DNA from: Capnocytophaga canimorsus
GTDB taxonomy: Bacteria > Bacteroidota > Bacteroidia > Flavobacteriales > Flavobacteriaceae
Assembly: GCF_002302565.1 (NCBI RefSeq)
Contig: NZ_CP022382.1
Coordinates: 319,001-383,000, forward strand
Direction of reading: 5' to 3'
Length of the DNA stretch: 64,000 nt
The notes under the pieces are model-generated. The model made no database searches. It was not told the DNA's origin and worked only from the letters and a program-made list of their open reading frames with translations. Shown here in pieces: positions 50,502 through 58,391 of this stretch (position 1 is the first letter of the stretch; every line of letters begins with the position of its first letter). The position numbers and the translations under genes were made by a program.

Positions 50502-51149
50502 ATGACAAAATCGGAAAAAGTCAAATTCATTCAGCAAACATTAGATGAGCTTTATCCGCAAATTCCTATTCCACTGGATCATAAAGACCCTTATACGCTA
50601 CTGATTGCCGTACTTTTATCGGCTCAAAGCACTGACGTTCGTGTAAATCAAATCACACCTTTGCTTTTTGCTAAAGCCGACAATCCGTACGATATGATAA
50701 AACTCTCGATAGAGGAAATCCGTGAGATTATTAAACCCGTAGGGCTTTCGCCTATGAAATCAAAAGGAATTTATGAGCTTTCTCATATTTTGATTGAAAA
50801 ACACCAAGGGCAAGTTCCGCAAAGCTTTGAAGATTTGGAAGCCTTACCTGCCGTAGGGCATAAAACAGCAAGTGTGGTTATGAGTCAAGCCTTTGGAGTT
50901 CCTGCCTTCCCCGTGGATACACATATTCATCGGCTAATGTACCGATGGGGGCTTTCCAGCGGAAAAAATGTTACACAAACTGAAAAGGACGCTAAAAAAC
51001 TTTTCCCTGAAAAAAATTGGAATAAACTGCACCTACAACTGATTTGGTACGGACGCCAATTCAGCCCAGCACGAGGCTGGAATATTGATAAAGACATCAT
51101 TACCAAAACCGTAGGAAGAAAAACCATTTTAAAGCAATTCGAAAAGTAA
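50502..51149 (+). CDS. nth: Endonuclease III-like DNA glycosylase without Fe-S cluster cysteines
   Basis: Removes oxidised pyrimidines from DNA. 215 residues with the helix-hairpin-helix catalytic core: LPAVGHKTASVVMSQAFG holds the catalytic Lys and FPVDTHIHRLMYRWG the catalytic Asp. The C-terminal segment, where Nth normally binds a 4Fe-4S cluster through four Cys (C-x6-C-x2-C-x5-C), reads YGRQFSPARGWNIDKDIITKTVG and contains no cysteine. Thus it seems a cluster-less member. ATG 50502 is used; an earlier frame from 50454 runs through the divergent promoter. It ends overlapping the next gene by TAATG. Confidence 0.88.
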   Translation: MTKSEKVKFIQQTLDELYPQIPIPLDHKDPYTLLIAVLLSAQSTDVRVNQITPLLFAKADNPYDMIKLSIEEIREIIKPVGLSPMKSKGIYELSHILIEKHQGQVPQSFEDLEALPAVGHKTASVVMSQAFGVPAFPVDTHIHRLMYRWGLSSGKNVTQTEKDAKKLFPEKNWNKLHLQLIWYGRQFSPARGWNIDKDIITKTVGRKTILKQFEK

Positions 51150-52225
51150 TGGTACAATACGCTTTAAAAAAGAGCTTTCAAATGTTATTGACCCTCTTCG
51201 GGGTAGTTTCCGTTGTTTTTTTTCTTTTCAACATAATGCCAGGCGACCCCGCACGGATGATGCTTGATCAGAATGAAAATAGTCAGCAACTATTACAAAT
51301 CAAAAAGAAATACGGTTTTGACCAATCCCTGCCTGTGCAATATTGGCTTTACCTGAACGACTTATCGCCTATATCATTACATAGTAAACAAGGTTCAGAC
51401 TATACTTATTTTGAAAATAAATATACTGGATACCCTCTATTTTCAGCAGGAAAATATGAGGTTGCTTTGAAATTACCTTACTTGAGAGAATCTTTCCAAA
51501 AAAATGGTAAAAAAGTAACTGATATTATTGCAGAAACGCTTCCTAACACCTTTATTTTGGCTTTGGTTTCCATCCTTTTGGCTACTTTTTTAGGAATTTT
51601 GCTGGGTATCATTTCTGCTTTAAATAAAGATACTTTTATTGATAAAACAATTCAATTGGTAAGTACCTTTGCAATGAGTTTGCCTTCTTTTTTTAGTGCC
51701 ATTATTTTGGCTTGGCTTTTTGGTTTTTTATGGCATAACTTCACAGGGCTTTCTATGACAGGAAATTTGTTCGAATGGGACGATTATGGTATAGCTTACC
51801 AATTGAAAATCAAAAATATGATACTTCCAGCTTTGGCTTTAGGCATACGCCCCTTAGCCGTTGTGGTGCAATTAATGCGTAATTCCTTATTGGAGGTGCT
51901 TAGTTCTGATTATATCCGTACTGCCTACGCCAAAGGGCTTTCCACCCAACAAGTGATTTTGAGGCACGCCTTACGAAATGCTCTAAATCCAGTAATTACC
52001 GCATTATCAGGATGGTTTGCGGGTATGTTGGCGGGTGCCGTTTTTGTAGAGTATGTTTTTGGTTGGAACGGATTGGGCAAACAAATTGTTGATGCTATAA
52101 ACACCTTAGACTTGCCTGTAATTATGGGAAGTGTTTTGGTCATTTCAACCTGTTTTATTATCATAAATATATTGGTAGATATTACCTATTCTTGGTTAGA
52201 CCCCAGAATACGCAACGAAAAATAA
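51149..52225 (+). CDS. ABC transporter permease, oligopeptide/dipeptide (DppB) type
   Basis: 358 residues: an N-terminal helix with NIMPGDPARMMLD, a long periplasmic loop with about 85 extra residues, then five helices, and the EAA motif RTAYAKGLSTQQVILRHALRNALNPV near 255. Such permeases pair with DppC, a substrate-binding protein and two ATPases, none of which are adjacent. It overlaps nth by one base and precedes an aminotransferase. The substrate is unknown. Confidence 0.88.
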   Translation: MVQYALKKSFQMLLTLFGVVSVVFFLFNIMPGDPARMMLDQNENSQQLLQIKKKYGFDQSLPVQYWLYLNDLSPISLHSKQGSDYTYFENKYTGYPLFSAGKYEVALKLPYLRESFQKNGKKVTDIIAETLPNTFILALVSILLATFLGILLGIISALNKDTFIDKTIQLVSTFAMSLPSFFSAIILAWLFGFLWHNFTGLSMTGNLFEWDDYGIAYQLKIKNMILPALALGIRPLAVVVQLMRNSLLEVLSSDYIRTAYAKGLSTQQVILRHALRNALNPVITALSGWFAGMLAGAVFVEYVFGWNGLGKQIVDAINTLDLPVIMGSVLVISTCFIIINILVDITYSWLDPRIRNEK

Positions 52226-52239
52226 AATCAAACAGAAAT

Positions 52240-53436
52240 ATGAGTCAAAAAGAAGAATTTTTAAAATATCAGGCACAGACCTCACCTACTCCAATGCTAT
52301 TAGAGGTTTCTCACGCTCAAGGAAGCTACATTTATACCACTGACGGCAAAAAATATCTGGATTTCGTGGCCGGAGTTTCAGCTTGTACTTTAGGGCATTG
52401 CCACCCTAAGGTAGTTGATGCTATTCAAAGACAAGTTTCACGATATATGCACGTGATGGTTTATGGAGAATATGTTCAAAAACCAGCGGTTGATTTCTGT
52501 AAGCTACTTGCCGAGCAGTTACCTGAAAGCCTCAATACCACCTATTTAGTAAATTCAGGAACCGAAGCCATCGAAGGAGCTGTAAAACTGGCAAAACGAG
52601 CTACAGGGCGTTCGCAACTTATTGCCGCCAAAAATGCTTATCACGGTAATACACAGGGATCTATGAGCTTGATGGGATATGAAGAACGTAAACAACCTTT
52701 TCGCCCACTACTACCCGATGTTGATTTTATTGAATTTAATAATGAAGAAGATCTCAATAAAATTACCCAGCGCACTGCTGGAGTAGTTTTGGAGAGTATT
52801 CAAGGAGGTGCTGGATTTATAGAACCCAAAAACGACTATCTCAAAAAGGTCAAACAACGATGTGAAGCTGTTGGTGCACTGCTTATTATCGATGAAATAC
52901 AACCTGGATTTGGGCGTACTGGAAAACTTTTTGGATTTCAAAATTACGATATTGTACCCGACATTATTGCCATCGGGAAAGGTATGGCAAGTGGAATGCC
53001 TGTGGGAGCTTTCGTCGCATCGGCAGATTTAATGAGGTTACTATCAAACCATCCGAAATTAGGGCACATTACTACCTTTGGTGGACATCCTGTTATTGCA
53101 GCAGCTTCACTGGCAACTTTAAAAGAGCTTATCTCCACCGATTTAATGGCTCAAACCTTGGAAAAAGAAAAACTTTTCAGAAAATATTTGAAACATCCGC
53201 TTATTGAAGCTATCAATGGAAAAGGACTGATGCTTGCCATCATTGTAAAATCTGCTGAAATCGCCAATCACGTGGTACTCCGTTGCCAAGACAAAGGGCT
53301 CATTGTCTATTGGTTACTTTTTGAAACTCGTGCGGTACGACTATCCCCTCCACTAACTTTGACCGAAACGGAAATCAAAAAGGGGTGCGAAATCATCATT
53401 GAGGCTCTTAACGAATGGGAAGCTTCTGATCAATAA
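52240..53436 (+). CDS. Class III (PLP) aminotransferase
   Basis: 398 residues, fold-type I PLP enzyme: NSGTEAIEGAVKLAKRATG near 103, AYHGNTQGSMSLMG, DEIQPGFGRTGKLFGFQ near 217 (the Asp contacts PLP), and the Schiff-base lysine in IAIGKGMASGMPVGAF near 248. Family members include acetylornithine, ornithine and beta-alanine transaminases; the exact substrate cannot be read. ATG 52240 is used because the frame upstream overlaps the permease end. A terminator follows. Confidence 0.88.
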   Translation: MSQKEEFLKYQAQTSPTPMLLEVSHAQGSYIYTTDGKKYLDFVAGVSACTLGHCHPKVVDAIQRQVSRYMHVMVYGEYVQKPAVDFCKLLAEQLPESLNTTYLVNSGTEAIEGAVKLAKRATGRSQLIAAKNAYHGNTQGSMSLMGYEERKQPFRPLLPDVDFIEFNNEEDLNKITQRTAGVVLESIQGGAGFIEPKNDYLKKVKQRCEAVGALLIIDEIQPGFGRTGKLFGFQNYDIVPDIIAIGKGMASGMPVGAFVASADLMRLLSNHPKLGHITTFGGHPVIAAASLATLKELISTDLMAQTLEKEKLFRKYLKHPLIEAINGKGLMLAIIVKSAEIANHVVLRCQDKGLIVYWLLFETRAVRLSPPLTLTETEIKKGCEIIIEALNEWEASDQ

Positions 53437-53442
53437 ACCTTA

Positions 53443-53481
53443 AAAAGGGAAATTTTCGGAATTTACTGAAATTTCCCTTTT
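53443..53481 (+). terminator. Terminator after aminotransferase gene
   Basis: AAAAGGGAAATTT (53443-53455) and AAATTTCCCTTTT (53469-53481) form a perfect 13-bp stem with a T-run. Confidence 0.88.
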
Positions 53482-53491
53482 AAAAATATTG

Positions 53492-53499
53492 TATATTTG
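53492..53499 (+). promoter_or_regulatory. -7 box of GT2 gene
   Basis: TATATTTG matches TAnnTTTG 46 bp upstream of the glycosyltransferase ATG. Confidence 0.6.
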
Positions 53500-53544
53500 C
53501 GCTAATTATAGAGGATTTTAAATCCAATTTTTAAGCTATTTTTA

Positions 53545-54489
53545 ATGATGCAAATATCAGTAATTATCCCTTTATTGAATGAAAGAGAATCACTTAACGA
53601 ACTTCATCGTTGGATTGCAGAGGTGATGCGTAAAAATGCCTTTTCTTATGAAATTATTTTTATAGACGATGGAAGTACAGATGGTTCTTGGAATGAAATA
53701 AAAAGAATAGCCGCTGAAGATAATCAAGTTAAGGGAATTCGTTTTTTAAAAAATTACGGAAAATCTCAAGCCTTGAATATTGGATTCAAAAAAGCAAAAG
53801 GTGAAGTAGTTATCACTATGGATGCTGATTTGCAGGACAATCCTGAAGAAATCCCCGAACTATACAAGATGATTACTCAACAACAAAACGATTTGGTTTC
53901 GGGTTGGAAAAAGAAACGTTATGATTCTGTTATTTCCAAAAATATTCCTTCAAAATTGTTCAATTGGGCTGCACGTAAAACTTCTGGGTTGCCACTACAC
54001 GATTTTAATTGCGGACTGAAAGCCTATCGTAACGAAGTGGTAAAAAATATAGATGTTTCGGGGGAAATGCATCGATACATTCCTTTACTAGCCAAAAATG
54101 CAGGATATCAAAAAATTACCGAAAAAATAGTTAAGCATCAGGCTCGTAAATATGGACATACCAAATTTGGAGCAAGCCGATTTATCAATGGTTTTTTAGA
54201 TTTAATCACTATCAGTTTTATATCAAATTTCGGCAAACGACCTATGCATTTTTTTGGTGCTTTGGGGGTATTGATGTTTTTTATCGGATTTTGTTTTGCG
54301 TTTTACCTCGGAATAGATAAACTTTTTATTCATCCGCACAACAGGCTCATTACCAGTCGTCCAGAATTCTATGTGGCTTTGGTAACGATGATTATAGGCG
54401 TACAATTTTTTATTGCTGGTTTCTTAGGTGAAATTATTCTTGGTACACGTAAAAAAGAAAAACGCTATAAAATTCGCGAGAAAATATAA
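53545..54489 (+). CDS. Family 2 glycosyltransferase with C-terminal membrane helices (GtrB/DPM1-like)
   Basis: 314 residues. The GT2 core begins QISVIIPLLNERESLNELHRWI, with FIDDGSTDGSW near 42, the metal-binding MDADLQDNPEEIPELY near 95, and a FNCGLKAYRNEVV block near 150. Two C-terminal membrane helices (MHFFGALGVLMFFIGFCFAFYLG and FYVALVTMIIGVQFFIAGFLGEIIL) fit enzymes that charge undecaprenyl or dolichyl phosphate with a sugar. It has its own promoter. The composite transposon begins about 120 bp after its stop. Confidence 0.9.
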   Translation: MMQISVIIPLLNERESLNELHRWIAEVMRKNAFSYEIIFIDDGSTDGSWNEIKRIAAEDNQVKGIRFLKNYGKSQALNIGFKKAKGEVVITMDADLQDNPEEIPELYKMITQQQNDLVSGWKKKRYDSVISKNIPSKLFNWAARKTSGLPLHDFNCGLKAYRNEVVKNIDVSGEMHRYIPLLAKNAGYQKITEKIVKHQARKYGHTKFGASRFINGFLDLITISFISNFGKRPMHFFGALGVLMFFIGFCFAFYLGIDKLFIHPHNRLITSRPEFYVALVTMIIGVQFFIAGFLGEIILGTRKKEKRYKIREKI

Positions 54490-54605
54490 AAATCCACTCG
54501 CGTTTGACTTAAAAATATATCTATACTCAGATATTAAATCTTGATTTTCAATATGATATATATTTTTGTGTTAGCTTTCAAGACAAAGACTTCGTTACGG
54601 AATAT

Positions 54606-54613
54606 AAAAATTG
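54606..54613 (+). repeat. Left 8-bp target duplication of composite transposon
   Basis: AAAAATTG, identical to 56891-56898 at the far end of the second IS copy; neither inner flank carries it. Confidence 0.75.
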
Positions 54614-55407
54614 GGTCGTGTTTTAAAAAGTATGATGGTATAAAAATTTGACAATCAGGGAGTAAAGTTGTATTTTTGTTGAATGCTAATAACAATTACA
54701 CTCCATTGCCCCAATTGTCAATGCACAAAGGTAGTCAAAAATGGGAATAAAAAGAACAAAAAACAAAACTATCTTTGCAAAACCTGTAAACGCCAATTTA
54801 TTGGTCACCATAATCTGACCTACAAAGGTTGGGCTTCGCATATCACTGCGAAAATTCTCTTGCTTTTGGCAAGAAATGTAGGTATTCGTGACATTACTGA
54901 AATTGAGAAATTTAGCATCAAAAAAGTACTTTCGGTTTTGGTAAATTTCAATCGAGAAATCAAACCTAAACAAAACAAATACAAATCGTTACAAGTTGAT
55001 GAACTTTCGACTTTTGTAAAAAAAAGAAGAATAAAAAGTGGTTGATTTATGCTTATTCTGCTGAAAAAAAGGAAGTTGTAGCGTGGGTAGGAAGCAAACG
55101 AAACATAAAACAGCCCAAAAACTTCGTGAGAAATTGAAGAAATTGGGTGTTAGTTTTGATGAGATTTGTACAGATAATTGGGAAGCTTTTGCGTCTGTTT
55201 TTCAAGAATATACACATAAAATAGGTAAAAAACACACTACCGATATTGAAGGAAACAACACACTTTTGAGACATCGGATGCGCCGAGCGGTGAGGAAAAC
55301 TTGTTGTTTTTCAAAAAAGTTTGAAAACCATATAAAAGCTTTTGAAATTGTGTTTTTCTACATCAATTTTGGATGGATTTGAGTATCATACCTTGTGTAA
55401 CTCTACC
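54614..55407 (+). mobile_element. IS1-family insertion sequence, left copy
   Basis: 794 bp with imperfect terminal inverted repeats: left GGTCGTGTTTTAAAAAGTAT, right (reverse complement) GGTAGAGTTACACAAGGTAT. It encodes InsA-like and InsB-like segments. Nearly identical to the copy at 56097-56890. Confidence 0.88.
54683..55382 (+). pseudogene. IS1 InsAB' transposase, frameshifted (left copy)
   Basis: The first segment (54683-55045, 120 aa) is InsA-like with a zinc finger CPNCQ...CKTCKRQF and an HTH. At 55018-55025 an A8 run in the IS1-type slippery position allows -1 frameshifting into KKWLIYAYSAEKKEVVAW. A second break near 55105-55115 then moves the InsB frame again before TAQKLREKL (55083-55382 reads MGRK...). 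Catalytic residues are recognisable: Asp in QVDELST, Asp in CTDNWEAF, Glu in DIEGNNTLLRHR. The first shift is probably programmed, the second a mutation, so the copy may be inactive. Confidence 0.8.
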
Positions 55408-55501
55408 CAAAAGTGTTATGTTCAGAAAAGACAGATGCAATATGCTTGCGTCTGTCTTTTCGTTTGGGAACATTAATCGCGAATGTTTTGATCTTTGCCA
55501 T
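55408..55501 (-). pseudogene. GT25-like glycosyltransferase, 5' fragment cut by IS
   Basis: From ATG 55501 the frame reads MAKIKTFAINVPKRKDRRKHI and SVFSEHNTFG, resembling the start of family-25 LPS glycosyltransferases (INLxRRxDRR). It stops at once in the IS terminal repeat at 55407. Only about 31 of the expected ~250 residues remain. Confidence 0.6.
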
Positions 55502-55724
55502 TTTTATAAAATTACTCACACATAATTTACCTTTTAAGAAAGATTGTTGGAGATTATTATCTATGTGAATTTTGCCTTTGGAGATGTATTTTACTTCATC
55601 TATTACCAAATAAATAAGTGCTTTGAATAGAATTTTTAACTTTTGTAAAAATATTCACAAATAATCTTATAGTTATCAATACAAAAAGAATTATGGGTAA
55701 ATTTTTTAAGCTAAAAAATTTCAT
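55502..55724 (-). pseudogene. Broken duplicate of the small membrane protein gene
   Basis: From ATG 55724 the frame runs parallel to the intact copy (MKFFSLKNLPIILFVLITIRLFVN...) and fails at YLFGNR-stop; a one-base shift restores VIDEVKYISKGKIHI. It is a degenerate tandem paralogue of 55738-56091 with a frameshift. Confidence 0.65.
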
Positions 55725-55737
55725 CTTTCTACTGTTT

Positions 55738-56091
55738 TTATTCGTTACAAAACCAACTTCTTGGGTAAATGTACGTTGGCTCTAATTTAGTAAATTCATA
55801 ATAATTTCCTAAGGAATCTTTTCTGTAAAAATAGACGTACGTTGCACAAGAATCTTTTGAAATAGAATCGCCCATTTTTATATTCACGGGATCATAAGGA
55901 GTAAGAATTATTTGCTTTCCTTTTGAATATAACATTTCCGTTCCTCTTCCTCCGTCTTCTACTTGATCTATTACCAAATAATAAGCATTTTGAAAACACT
56001 GTTTAGATTTAATAAAAGTATTCACAAATAATCCTATAACTATCAATACAAAAACAATTATAGGTAGATTTTTTAGCTTGAAAAATTTCAT
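55738..56091 (-). CDS. Small membrane-anchored protein carried by the transposon
   Basis: 117 residues from ATG 56091, 6 bp from the right IS copy. A membrane anchor (LPIIVFVLIVIGLFVNTFI, about 8-26) precedes an exported or cytoplasmic domain with FQNAYYLVIDQVEDGGRGTEMLY and the end EPTYIYPRSWFCNE. An upstream in-frame ATG would read through the IS end. A broken duplicate lies next to it. No known family; likely an accessory gene of unknown role. Confidence 0.65.
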   Translation of the reverse strand: MKFFKLKNLPIIVFVLIVIGLFVNTFIKSKQCFQNAYYLVIDQVEDGGRGTEMLYSKGKQIILTPYDPVNIKMGDSISKDSCATYVYFYRKDSLGNYYEFTKLEPTYIYPRSWFCNE

Positions 56092-56096
56092 TTTCT

Positions 56097-56890
56097 GGTC
56101 GTGTTTTAAGAAGTATGATGGTATAAAAATTTGACAATCACGGAATAAAGTTGTATTTTTGTTGAATGCTAATAACAATTAAACTCCACTGCCCCAATTG
56201 TCAATGCACGAAGGTAGTCAAAAATGGGAATAAAAAGAACAAAAAACAAAACTATCTTTGCAAAACCTGTAAACGCCAATTTATCGGCGATCATAATCTG
56301 ACCTACAAAGGTTGGGCTTCGCATATCACTGCGAAAATTCTCTTGCTTTTGGCAAGAAATGTAGGTATTCGTGATATTGCTGAAATTGAAAAGGTTAGCA
56401 TCAAAAAAGTGCTTTCGGTTTTGGTAAATTTCAATCGAGAAATCAAACCTAAACAAAACAAATACAAATCGTTACAAGTTGATGAACTTTCGACTTTTGT
56501 AAAAAAAAGAAGAATAAAAAGTGGTTGATTTATGCTTATTCTGCTGAAAAAAAGGAAGTTGTAGCGTGGGTAGGAAGCAAACGAAACATAAAACAGCCCA
56601 AAAACTTCGTGAGAAATTGAAGAAATTGGGTGTTAGTTTTGATGAGATTTGTACAGATAATTGGGAAGCTTTTGCGTCTGTTTTTCAAGAATATACACAT
56701 AAAGCAGGTAAAAAAGACACTACTGATATTGAAGGAAACAACACACTTTTGAGACATCGGATACGCCGATCGGTGAGGAAAACTTGTTGTTTTTCAAAAA
56801 AGTTTAAAAACCATATAAAAGCCTTTGAAATTGTGTTTTTCTACATCAATTTTGGGTGGATTTGAGTATCATACTTTGTGTAACTCTACC
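56097..56890 (+). mobile_element. IS1-family insertion sequence, right copy
   Basis: 794 bp, same ends and same orientation as the left copy, with scattered substitutions only. It begins GGTCGTGTTTTAAGAAG and ends CTCTACC. Confidence 0.88.
56166..56865 (+). pseudogene. IS1 InsAB' transposase, frameshifted (right copy)
   Basis: Same two-segment arrangement as the left copy: InsA-like 56166-56528 (CPNC...CKTC finger), an A8 slippery run at the same offset, and the InsB-like end 56566-56865. The second break, in AAACATAAAACAGCC, is identical in both copies, so it predates their duplication or was copied between them. DDE residues are present. Activity in trans would need an intact relative elsewhere. 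Confidence 0.8.
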
Positions 56891-56898
56891 AAAAATTG
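56891..56898 (+). repeat. Right 8-bp target duplication of composite transposon
   Basis: AAAAATTG directly after the right IS copy, identical to 54606-54613. Confidence 0.75.
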
Positions 56899-57004
56899 AT
56901 TTTTAAAATAGTCTGCCAATACTTGGAATAGAGTATGTGTAAATAGTCTTGAGTTTTTGGTATGAATCAAAAAGTACAATATTTTATCAAATCATAAAAA
57001 ATTG

Positions 57005-57012
57005 TATCTTTG
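57005..57012 (+). promoter_or_regulatory. -7 box of PorT-like gene
   Basis: TATCTTTG fits TAnnTTTG 26 bp before the ATG at 57038. Confidence 0.6.
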
Positions 57013-57037
57013 GAGCCACATACCAAAAATATTTACG

Positions 57038-57784
57038 ATGAATCAAATCATTAAACTGTCTTTTTTTATTTTGTTTTTATGGAGTTTACCTATTGTTGTT
57101 TCTGCCCAAAACGATGACGATGACGGACTTGTGCAAATTGCTCCAAAAGAGGAACTTCCTCAACAAACAAACAAAAAATATTTGGAAGATCAATTTTATT
57201 TAGGATTAACCTATGACTTGATGGCGATTGCTCCTGATGATGTAGTACAACACAGTTTATCGAGAGGGATTCTCTTTGGTTTCATTAAAGATATTCCACT
57301 GAATAAGAGTCGTACCATAGGAGTAGCCGCAGGATTGGGGTATAGTTATGACCTAATTTATAGCAATATTGTAGGAATAAGAACTCCTGAGGCTACACAA
57401 TACTCCATAGTTTCATCTTTGAAGGAAACAAATTTATCCAAAAACTACTTTGAATATCAATGCATTGAAGTTCCTATAGAATTTCGTTGGAGAACCTCTA
57501 CCGAAAAATCACATAAATTTTGGCGAGTTTACACAGGTATGCGCATTGGTTACGTTGTGAGTTCAGAAAATCTTTTCAAAAAAGATGACCTTAACATTTC
57601 ATTTCAAAATCCAGATTTAAACAGAAAATGGCATTTTAAAGTTTTTACCGCTTTTGGATATAATGCCCTTAATTTTTTCGTTCAGTACAATTTCATTCCC
57701 TTATTTAAAGGAGTAAAAACTTCGGATAATATTTCTTTGGATACCAATATTTTACAAATGGGACTAATGTTCTACATCCTTTAG
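57038..57784 (+). CDS. Outer-membrane beta-barrel protein, PorT-like
   Basis: 248 residues with a signal peptide (LSFFILFLWSLPIVVSAQ) and then alternating beta-strands ending in a Phe/Leu-type C-terminal strand (LQMGLMFYIL). It resembles the PorT/SprT family of small barrel proteins, some of which belong to the type IX secretion and gliding machinery; the assignment is general, not proven. A short acidic stretch (NDDDDGLVQ) follows the signal. Convergent with the following lipoprotein gene, overlapping by 4 bp. Confidence 0.72.
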   Translation: MNQIIKLSFFILFLWSLPIVVSAQNDDDDGLVQIAPKEELPQQTNKKYLEDQFYLGLTYDLMAIAPDDVVQHSLSRGILFGFIKDIPLNKSRTIGVAAGLGYSYDLIYSNIVGIRTPEATQYSIVSSLKETNLSKNYFEYQCIEVPIEFRWRTSTEKSHKFWRVYTGMRIGYVVSSENLFKKDDLNISFQNPDLNRKWHFKVFTAFGYNALNFFVQYNFIPLFKGVKTSDNISLDTNILQMGLMFYIL

Positions 57785-58293
57785 TTCGGATTAGTTTGGT
57801 AAGTGCCAAAAATAAATTCAGAGTCAATGAGTTTACTACCATCATTATTTTTAATAACTAATTCAGAAATGGTAATCAAATGGTCGTATCTAATAATTTG
57901 ATTATCAGACTCATTGCGAATTGCTTTGGTTACTATTTTTACCTTTCCACCAGTAGCACTTAATTGTGAAATTACCCAAGGTGAGGCAGGTGGATAATTT
58001 GAGCAAAAATAAGCCGTATTTACCGCTTCATTAAAATTACGATAAAACAGTTTAAAATTGGTAGGAATTTCTCCTGTGTAAATTCCAGCTTCGTTTTTGA
58101 TGACATCTTGTGGTAAATCTAAAATCAATGCTTGTTTTCCTGTACTTTTAAATAAAAAAGTCGCCGTAACATCATTGGTACACGAAGAAACATTCAAATT
58201 ATCAAAAGATATGGTTTCTATTTCCAAATCGCCATCATCACAAGCTGACAATAAGAAAAGAGATAAAAAAACAGATAATAACACCCTTGCCAT
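57781..58293 (-). CDS. Lipoprotein, conserved hypothetical
   Basis: 170 residues with lipobox LSAC (Cys near 18) and a strongly acidic start to the mature part (DDGDLEIE). The rest is beta-rich with two conserved-looking Cys (SSCTNDV, FCSNYPP) that may form a disulfide. No K-(D/E)2 surface-export signal follows, so probably periplasm-facing. Function unknown. It overlaps the end of the convergent PorT-like gene. Confidence 0.72.
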   Translation of the reverse strand: MARVLLSVFLSLFLLSACDDGDLEIETISFDNLNVSSCTNDVTATFLFKSTGKQALILDLPQDVIKNEAGIYTGEIPTNFKLFYRNFNEAVNTAYFCSNYPPASPWVISQLSATGGKVKIVTKAIRNESDNQIIRYDHLITISELVIKNNDGSKLIDSEFIFGTYQTNPN

Positions 58294-58338
58294 TATAAAA
58301 ATCGGTTTTTAAGTTTGATTATTATTAGAATAAGTGAA

Positions 58339-58377
58339 ATTTTAGTCGATTTTTACTTAGTAAAAATCGACTAAAAT
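58339..58377 (-). terminator. Terminator of pyrG
   Basis: ATTTTAGTCGATTTTTA (58339-58355) and TAAAAATCGACTAAAAT (58361-58377) form a perfect 17-bp stem with a 5-nt loop, 15 bp past the pyrG stop. Confidence 0.88.
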
Positions 58378-58391
58378 TATATGAACATAAA

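Larger units (their letters stand above)
54614..56890 (+). mobile_element. IS1-flanked composite transposon
   Basis: Two 794-bp IS1-family copies in direct orientation (54614-55407 and 56097-56890) enclose 689 bp of cargo. The 8 bp outside the left copy (AAAAATTG, 54606-54613) equal the 8 bp outside the right copy (56891-56898), whereas the inner flanks do not match. IS1-family elements make 8-10 bp duplications, so the whole unit most likely inserted at once. Cargo: a truncated glycosyltransferase start, a broken duplicate and an intact small membrane protein gene. Confidence 0.75.
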
